Positions 12,365-16,284 of a stretch of 16,284 nt of DNA are shown in pieces. The DNA is from an uncultured Bacilli bacterium (GTDB taxonomy: Bacteria; Bacillota_I; Bacilli_A; RF39; UBA660). Numbering within the stretch: the first letter of the stretch is position 1; every line of letters begins with the position of its first letter. The position numbers and the translations under genes were made by a program. The notes beneath the pieces were generated by a model, which had not been told where the DNA came from, did no database searches, and was given only the letters and a program-made list of their open reading frames with translations. The DNA lies in assembly GCA_944372315.1 (NCBI GenBank), contig CALVYX010000063.1, forward strand, positions 1 to 16,284. The letters run 5' to 3'.

Positions 12365-12808
12365 ATGGAAAAAAAAGAATATAAGAAGATTGTTGATCGA
12401 CATAAACCTACGGAAAATAGAGTACAAAACGCTGTCATTAGTTTTTTAGTAGGTGGACTAGTTGGAGTTATTGGTCAAGGATTAATTGATTTTTATTCTA
12501 GTTGGCTAGAAATATCTACCAGGGATGCTTCTACTTTCATGACGGTTACGTTAGTATTTGTAGCGTCACTATTTACAGCATTAGGTTTTTTTGATAAATG
12601 GGTAACTTTTGCTAGATGTGGTCTTATTATTCCTATCACAGGTTTTGCCCATTCCATGACTAGTGCTGGTATTGAATACCGCAAAGAAGGACCTATTTAT
12701 GGTTTAGGAATGAATATTTTTAAATTAGCAGGTTCCGTTATTTTATATGGAATTGTATCAGCGTGGTTGTTTGGTACTGTTAGATACTTATTGTTGGGAG
12801 GATTATAA
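12365..12808 (+). CDS. spoVAC: Spore DPA-channel protein SpoVAC
   Basis: Inner-membrane channel component needed for dipicolinic acid movement into the forespore and its release at germination. The 147 aa matches the family. A charged cytoplasmic N-terminus (MEKKEYKKIVDRHKPTENR) precedes about four membrane segments. Family landmarks are NAVISFLVGGLVGVIGQGL, STFMTVTLVFVASLFTALGFFD, IIPITGFAHSM and YGLGMNIFKLAGSVILYG. The ribosome site is TTAGGTGAT. It is followed two bases later by spoVAD. Genes spoVAA and spoVAB, found between sigF and spoVAC in Bacillus, are absent, as in many clostridia. Confidence 0.95.
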   Translation: MEKKEYKKIVDRHKPTENRVQNAVISFLVGGLVGVIGQGLIDFYSSWLEISTRDASTFMTVTLVFVASLFTALGFFDKWVTFARCGLIIPITGFAHSMTSAGIEYRKEGPIYGLGMNIFKLAGSVILYGIVSAWLFGTVRYLLLGGL

Positions 12809-12810
12809 TT

Positions 12811-13806
12811 ATGACCTATAAATATAATAATGTTTATGTTGGTGGATATTCTACTGTAGTAGGACCTTACGAAAAAGACGGACCACTAGGGAAGCATTTT
12901 GATAAGTATTATACTAACTTATATAATGGGGAAGAAACATGGGAACAAGCAGAAGTTAGACTTCTTACTGATAGTATTGATATTTTGTTAAAGAAAACTC
13001 ATAAAGATAAGAAAAACATTGATTTATTGATATCAGGAGATTTACTAAATCAGGTTACATCATCTAGTTATGCCGCTTTAAAATTTGATATACCATTCTT
13101 TGGAATTTATAGTGCATGTGCTTCTAGTGCGGAAGGAATTATTCTAGGGTCAAGTTTAATTGATGGGGATAAAATTAAAAACTGTATTGCTGCTACTTCT
13201 TCACATAATATGTCTAGTGAAAAGCAATTTAGAAATCCTACTGAATATGGTGCTCCTAAACCTAAAACAGCGACGTTTACGTCAACTGGAGGAGCTAGTA
13301 TCTATTTAACTAAAGAAAAAAGTAATATAAAAGTTGAATCATCTACTATTGGAAAAGTTGTTGATATGGGTCAAACAGATCCCTTCAATATGGGGGCAGT
13401 TATGGCAGCAGCGGCAGGAGATACTATATATGAACACTTAAAAGCTTTAAAAAGAGAACCTAATTATTATGATTTAATTATAACTGGAGATTTAGGAATT
13501 TATGGAAAAGAAATATTAATCGATTACATGCATACGGAATATGGTCTTGATATAAGTAATAATTATGATGATGCTGGAACTATGTTATATGATTTAAATA
13601 AACAAGAAGAAGTTATGGCTGGAGGATCAGGCCCAGTATGTAGTGCTTTAGTAATATATTCTAAGATTCTTCCAAGAATGGAAAAGGGAGAATTAGGCCG
13701 AGTATTATTTGTACCTACTGGTGCATTATTTTCTCCAACTTTTGTATATCAACATGAAAATATAAATTCTATTGCTCATGCAATTAGTTTGGAGGCGGTA
13801 AGATGA
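12811..13806 (+). CDS. spoVAD: Spore DPA-binding protein SpoVAD
   Basis: Thiolase-fold protein of the spore inner membrane that binds Ca-dipicolinate in Bacillus. The 331 aa is normal. Landmarks: NVYVGGYSTVVGPYEKDGPLG at the N-terminus, DLLISGDLLNQ, and the thiolase-like cysteine C103 in GIYSACASSAEG. These are followed by SSHNMSSEKQFRNP, DLIITGDLGIYG and MAGGSGPVCSA. The ATG at 12811 follows GGGAGGATTATA. It overlaps spoVAE by 4 bases (ATGA), so the two are translationally coupled. Confidence 0.95.
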   Translation: MTYKYNNVYVGGYSTVVGPYEKDGPLGKHFDKYYTNLYNGEETWEQAEVRLLTDSIDILLKKTHKDKKNIDLLISGDLLNQVTSSSYAALKFDIPFFGIYSACASSAEGIILGSSLIDGDKIKNCIAATSSHNMSSEKQFRNPTEYGAPKPKTATFTSTGGASIYLTKEKSNIKVESSTIGKVVDMGQTDPFNMGAVMAAAAGDTIYEHLKALKREPNYYDLIITGDLGIYGKEILIDYMHTEYGLDISNNYDDAGTMLYDLNKQEEVMAGGSGPVCSALVIYSKILPRMEKGELGRVLFVPTGALFSPTFVYQHENINSIAHAISLEAVR

Positions 13807-14153
13807 TATATGTATATTCATTTTTATTTGCTGGGTTTGTATCCATGTTAGGTCAACTCATTTTAGATAATACCAAATTAACAGCAGGTCATATTACTAG
13901 TATGTTTGTTGTATTAGGAGCATTTCTTGATAGTTTTAGTATGTATGATAAAATTATAGCTTATGTAGGTGGAGGAGCTTTAGTTCCTATTACAAGTTTT
14001 GGACATTCCTTAATTCATGGAGCATTAGCTAAAGCTAGTGAATATGGATTAATTGGAATTTTAACAGGTATGTTTGATCTTACAGCATCAGGAATTACTT
14101 CAGCAATCATCTTTACATTTGTCTTTAGTTTGTTCTTTAGACCTAAGAACTAA
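13803..14153 (+). CDS. spoVAE: Spore DPA-channel protein SpoVAE (SpoVAEb type)
   Basis: Small integral membrane protein of the SpoVA channel, 116 aa, the same as Bacillus SpoVAEb, with about four membrane segments. It is a paralogue of SpoVAC: LGQLILD against IGQGLID, ALVPITSFGHSL against LIIPITGFAHSM, and LTGMFDLTASGITSAI against LGMNIFKLAGSVI. The start overlaps the spoVAD stop, with TTGGAGG upstream. It is the last gene of the sporulation transcript. SpoVAEa and SpoVAF do not follow. Confidence 0.94.
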   Translation: MIYVYSFLFAGFVSMLGQLILDNTKLTAGHITSMFVVLGAFLDSFSMYDKIIAYVGGGALVPITSFGHSLIHGALAKASEYGLIGILTGMFDLTASGITSAIIFTFVFSLFFRPKN

Positions 14154-14173
14154 AAGGTTTAAAGAACTTTTTT
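14152..14173 (+). terminator. Terminator of the sporulation cluster
   Basis: AAAAGGTT (14152-14159) / AACTTTTT (14165-14172) with one G-U pair and loop TAAAG, then T's. It starts at the last bases of the spoVAE stop codon. Confidence 0.65.
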
Positions 14174-14175
14174 CT

Positions 14176-14217
14176 TTTGCATAAATAATACATTATGATA
14201 TAATTAATCTGTATAAT
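14176..14217 (+). promoter_or_regulatory. Promoter region of scpA-scpB
   Basis: -35 TTTGCA (14176-14181), 17 bp, -10 TATAAT (14199-14204). A second TATAAT stands at 14212-14217 without a clear -35. Confidence 0.5.
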
Positions 14218-14230
14218 TGGAAGTGATAAG

Positions 14231-14944
14231 ATGAACATAGAAATCAAAATAGACGAATTTGAAGGCCCATTAGATCTATTATTGCATTTGATAAAAGAAT
14301 CTAAAATGGACATTTTAAATTTACAGATAGAACAGATAACGAATCAATATTTAGAATATATTAATAAAATGGAAGAGATGAATTTAAATATTGCTAGTAG
14401 TTATTTAGTAATGGCGGCAGAATTAATCGAAATGAAATCTAAGTTATTACTACCAAGGCATGAGGAAGAAGAAGAGGAAGAAGAAGATCCAAAAGAACAA
14501 TTAGTAAATAGATTAATAGAATATCAACGATATAAAGATTTAACAAAAGAATTTAAAGAATTAGAAGAAGAACGTCATCAAATTTTTACTAAATCACCAG
14601 AGAGTATTAAAGAATATTTACCAGATATAGAAGTGATTAGTAACACTGATGTTACTTTAAACGATTTATTACAAGCTTTTCAAAAGTTTTTAGAAAGACA
14701 AAAGGACAAGGAACCTTTAATGACTAAGGTAACAAAAAAAGAAATCTCAGTCGAAGAGAGAAGAAAGAGTATCAAAGGGATTTTAAAAAGTAAAGGAAAA
14801 GTTAATTTCTTAGATTTATTTGATACATTAACTAAGGAATATGTAGTGGTAACATTTTTAGCTATTTTAGAGATGGCTAGGCAAAATGAGTTAATTATCG
14901 TTCAAGAAAATAATTTTGGCGATATTATATGTGAGGGGATATAG
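14231..14944 (+). CDS. scpA: Segregation and condensation protein ScpA (kleisin)
   Basis: Kleisin subunit that bridges the SMC heads in the chromosome condensation complex. The 237 aa is normal. The N-terminal helical domain carries the family signature DEFEGPLDLLLHLIKESKMDI, then AAELIEMKSKLLLP. An acidic linker (HEEEEEEEEDP near 76-87) follows. The C-terminal winged-helix motif (VNFLDLFDTLTKEYVVVTFLAILEMARQNEL in part) binds the SMC head. The ATG at 14231 follows GGAAGTGA. scpB starts directly after the stop codon, the usual arrangement. Confidence 0.95.
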   Translation: MNIEIKIDEFEGPLDLLLHLIKESKMDILNLQIEQITNQYLEYINKMEEMNLNIASSYLVMAAELIEMKSKLLLPRHEEEEEEEEDPKEQLVNRLIEYQRYKDLTKEFKELEEERHQIFTKSPESIKEYLPDIEVISNTDVTLNDLLQAFQKFLERQKDKEPLMTKVTKKEISVEERRKSIKGILKSKGKVNFLDLFDTLTKEYVVVTFLAILEMARQNELIIVQENNFGDIICEGI

Positions 14945-15514
14945 ATGAATTTAGAAGCAGTATTAGAAGGACTTTTATTTGTAGTGGGTGATGATGGATT
15001 AACGATGTCACAAATTAAAGACATATTGTCTTTGAATGAAGAGGAAGCTAAAGAGTTAATTATTTCTTTAAAAGAAAAGTATGAACAAGATGATAGGGGA
15101 ATTAGAATAAATTTTTTGGGTAATACTTTTAAACTTACTACTAAGAAAGAACATAAAGAGTATTATCAAAAATTAATTGAAAATCCTGAGACTAATGTTT
15201 TATCACAATCAGCATTAGAAACATTAGCCATTATTGCTTATAATGAGCCAATAACAAGACTAAGAGTAGATGAGATAAGAGGAGTTAGTAGTAGAGAAAT
15301 GATTAAAAAGTTAGTAGCAAAAGGGTTAGTCAAAGAAGTGGGAAGAAGTGATTTGCCAGGAAGACCTATTTTGTATCAAACTACTAGTGAATTTTTAGAT
15401 TATTTTGGACTAGCCTCAAAAGACGAGTTACCAAAATTTGATACTATAGTAGAAGAAATAACAGATTCCATTGATTTATATGACTCTAAGTATAAAGAAG
15501 AATCTATTCAATAA
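14945..15514 (+). CDS. scpB: Segregation and condensation protein ScpB
   Basis: Dimeric double winged-helix partner of ScpA in the SMC complex. The 189 aa is normal. Family parts visible: LEAVLEGLLFVVGDDGLT, LSQSALETLAIIAYNEPITR (the strongest signature), VDEIRGV and LVKEVGRSDLPGRPILYQTT, then FLDYFGL. The start ATG is next to the scpA stop, with GAGGGG upstream. No terminator separates it from the tRNA promoter. Confidence 0.95.
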   Translation: MNLEAVLEGLLFVVGDDGLTMSQIKDILSLNEEEAKELIISLKEKYEQDDRGIRINFLGNTFKLTTKKEHKEYYQKLIENPETNVLSQSALETLAIIAYNEPITRLRVDEIRGVSSREMIKKLVAKGLVKEVGRSDLPGRPILYQTTSEFLDYFGLASKDELPKFDTIVEEITDSIDLYDSKYKEESIQ

Positions 15515-15517
15515 AAA

Positions 15518-15546
15518 TTGACGTTACGAAATAATTATTATATAAT
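15518..15546 (+). promoter_or_regulatory. Promoter of tRNA-Leu (sigma-A)
   Basis: -35 TTGACG (15518-15523), exactly 17 bp, perfect -10 TATAAT (15541-15546). The predicted start is about 7 bases before the mature tRNA end. Confidence 0.85.
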
Positions 15547-15559
15547 ATTATTCGTACAT

Positions 15560-15645
15560 GCCTGAGTGGTGGAATGGTAGACGCGTCGGACTCAAAATCC
15601 GATGGTAGTAATACCATGTGGGTTCAAGTCCCACCTCAGGCACCA
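15560..15645 (+). tRNA. tRNA-Leu (anticodon CAA, reads UUG)
   Basis: 86 bases with encoded CCA. The acceptor stem is GCCTGAG / CTCAGGC. The anticodon stem TCGGA / TCCGA carries the loop CTCAAAA, with CAA at positions 34-36. A class-II variable arm (TGGT...ACCA) and T arm GTGGG-TTCAAGT-CCCAC are present. The discriminator is A. The long variable arm and A73 fit leucine. Confidence 0.96.
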
Positions 15646-15658
15646 GATTGATAGGAAA

Positions 15659-15717
15659 CTCGAACTTTTTATTCGAGAGTAATAAATATTAACTAGAAGT
15701 ACCGTCTAGTTTTTTTT
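15659..15717 (+). terminator. Terminator region after tRNA-Leu
   Basis: A first hairpin CTCGAA (15659-15664) / TTCGAG (15672-15677) has no U-tract. A second one, AACTAGA (15691-15697) / TCTAGTT (15705-15711), has a 7-base loop and T's to 15717, a good intrinsic terminator. Confidence 0.8.
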
Positions 15718-15748
15718 GTTATTTGAGAATGGAAGTGAAGAGTTTTTT

Positions 15749-16021
15749 ATGAAAGTAGAAGTAAAAGAATTAAAAATTAGTAATGAACTAGCAAAAAAGA
15801 TTGATATGATATGTAGATTTGCAGGTGTAAGTTCAACACTAACAAGTGGATGCGTAAAAAATATCAAGGGAACAAATATCGCCTATGTTAACCCCCATAT
15901 CTTATCAGTCAATGGAAATGACTATTTATTATTTGAAGAATGTGATGATGTATTCATAAATGGTTATTCCAAAAGTATTAAGTTAAAAGATTTAGAGAGG
16001 TATCTAAAAGAAACTAAATAA
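15749..16021 (+). CDS. Unidentified 90-aa protein next to a serine recombinase
   Basis: The frame is open from a TTG at 15716, but that codon lies in the tRNA terminator's T-run. The ATG at 15749 follows GAAGTGAAGAG by 6 bases, so I use it. The product is 90 aa, soluble, with two cysteines in the N-terminal half (DMICRFAG and TSGCVKNI), a beta-like middle (TNIAYVNPHILSVNG) and a C-terminal basic helix (KLKDLERYLKETK). I do not recognise it. It may be the first gene of an integrated element whose recombinase follows; a small accessory or immunity-type role is only a guess. Confidence 0.6.
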   Translation: MKVEVKELKISNELAKKIDMICRFAGVSSTLTSGCVKNIKGTNIAYVNPHILSVNGNDYLLFEECDDVFINGYSKSIKLKDLERYLKETK

Positions 16022-16035
16022 TTTAATTTAAAACT

Positions 16036-16284
<249 letters not shown>

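Noticed and set aside
15560..15645. tRNA-Leu 3' end as an integrase core duplicated by the element
   Set aside because: The visible recombinase is a serine type, which does not use tRNA 3' ends as identity blocks, and no second copy of the tRNA end is in the window.

Overview
The window comes from a strongly AT-rich Firmicute that still carries endospore genes. The evidence is a dacF / spoIIAA-like / sigF / spoVAC-AD-AE cluster, a SpoVA set, a Spo0A-type box, tiny YjcZ-like spore-coat-type peptides, SufS-SufU, ScpA-ScpB, PrsA and TTG start codons. TGA is used as a stop codon (for example at 6921-6923 and 11243-11245) and tryptophan is TGG, so the code is standard and not the Mollicute code. 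I infer a gut-type Bacilli/Erysipelotrichia-like lineage; no rRNA is present to confirm it.

Layout. Positions 1-830 hold the start of an unidentified minus-strand gene and an unidentified 202-aa gene, divergent around a 17-bp palindrome. Positions 826-3040 hold the foldase prsA (minus), two tandem tiny membrane peptides behind a mother-cell-sigma-like promoter, a small lipoprotein and a HIT hydrolase (minus). Convergent pairs are closed by hairpins whose arms are shared between strands. Positions 3060-5360 hold sufS, sufU and a 120-aa unknown gene after a structured leader. Positions 5440-8170 hold a short SSB, an XRE regulator, a stand-alone GlmU-type acetyltransferase and a pyrimidine-nucleoside phosphorylase.

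Positions 8167-14170 are the cell-wall and sporulation block. A VanY-type D,D-carboxypeptidase (minus) is divergent from dacF. DacF is followed by an exported membrane-anchored unknown protein, a SpoIIAA-like STAS protein, sigma-F, and SpoVAC, SpoVAD and SpoVAE. The order matches the Bacillus dacF-spoIIA-spoVA region with one key difference: the anti-sigma kinase gene spoIIAB is absent from its usual place, and the STAS protein has lost the phosphorylatable Asp-Ser-Ser-Gly motif. A promoter carrying an exact Spo0A box plus two near-matches lies directly upstream.

Positions 14231-15645 hold scpA, scpB and tRNA-Leu(CAA). After the tRNA terminator the window enters what looks like the edge of a mobile element: a 90-aa unknown gene, a nested dyad of about 48 bp, and the N-terminus of a large serine recombinase cut by the window end.

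The most interesting points are the sigma-F module without SpoIIAB, the serine-recombinase junction, the detached GlmU acetyltransferase, and the two tiny genes with a sporulation-type promoter.
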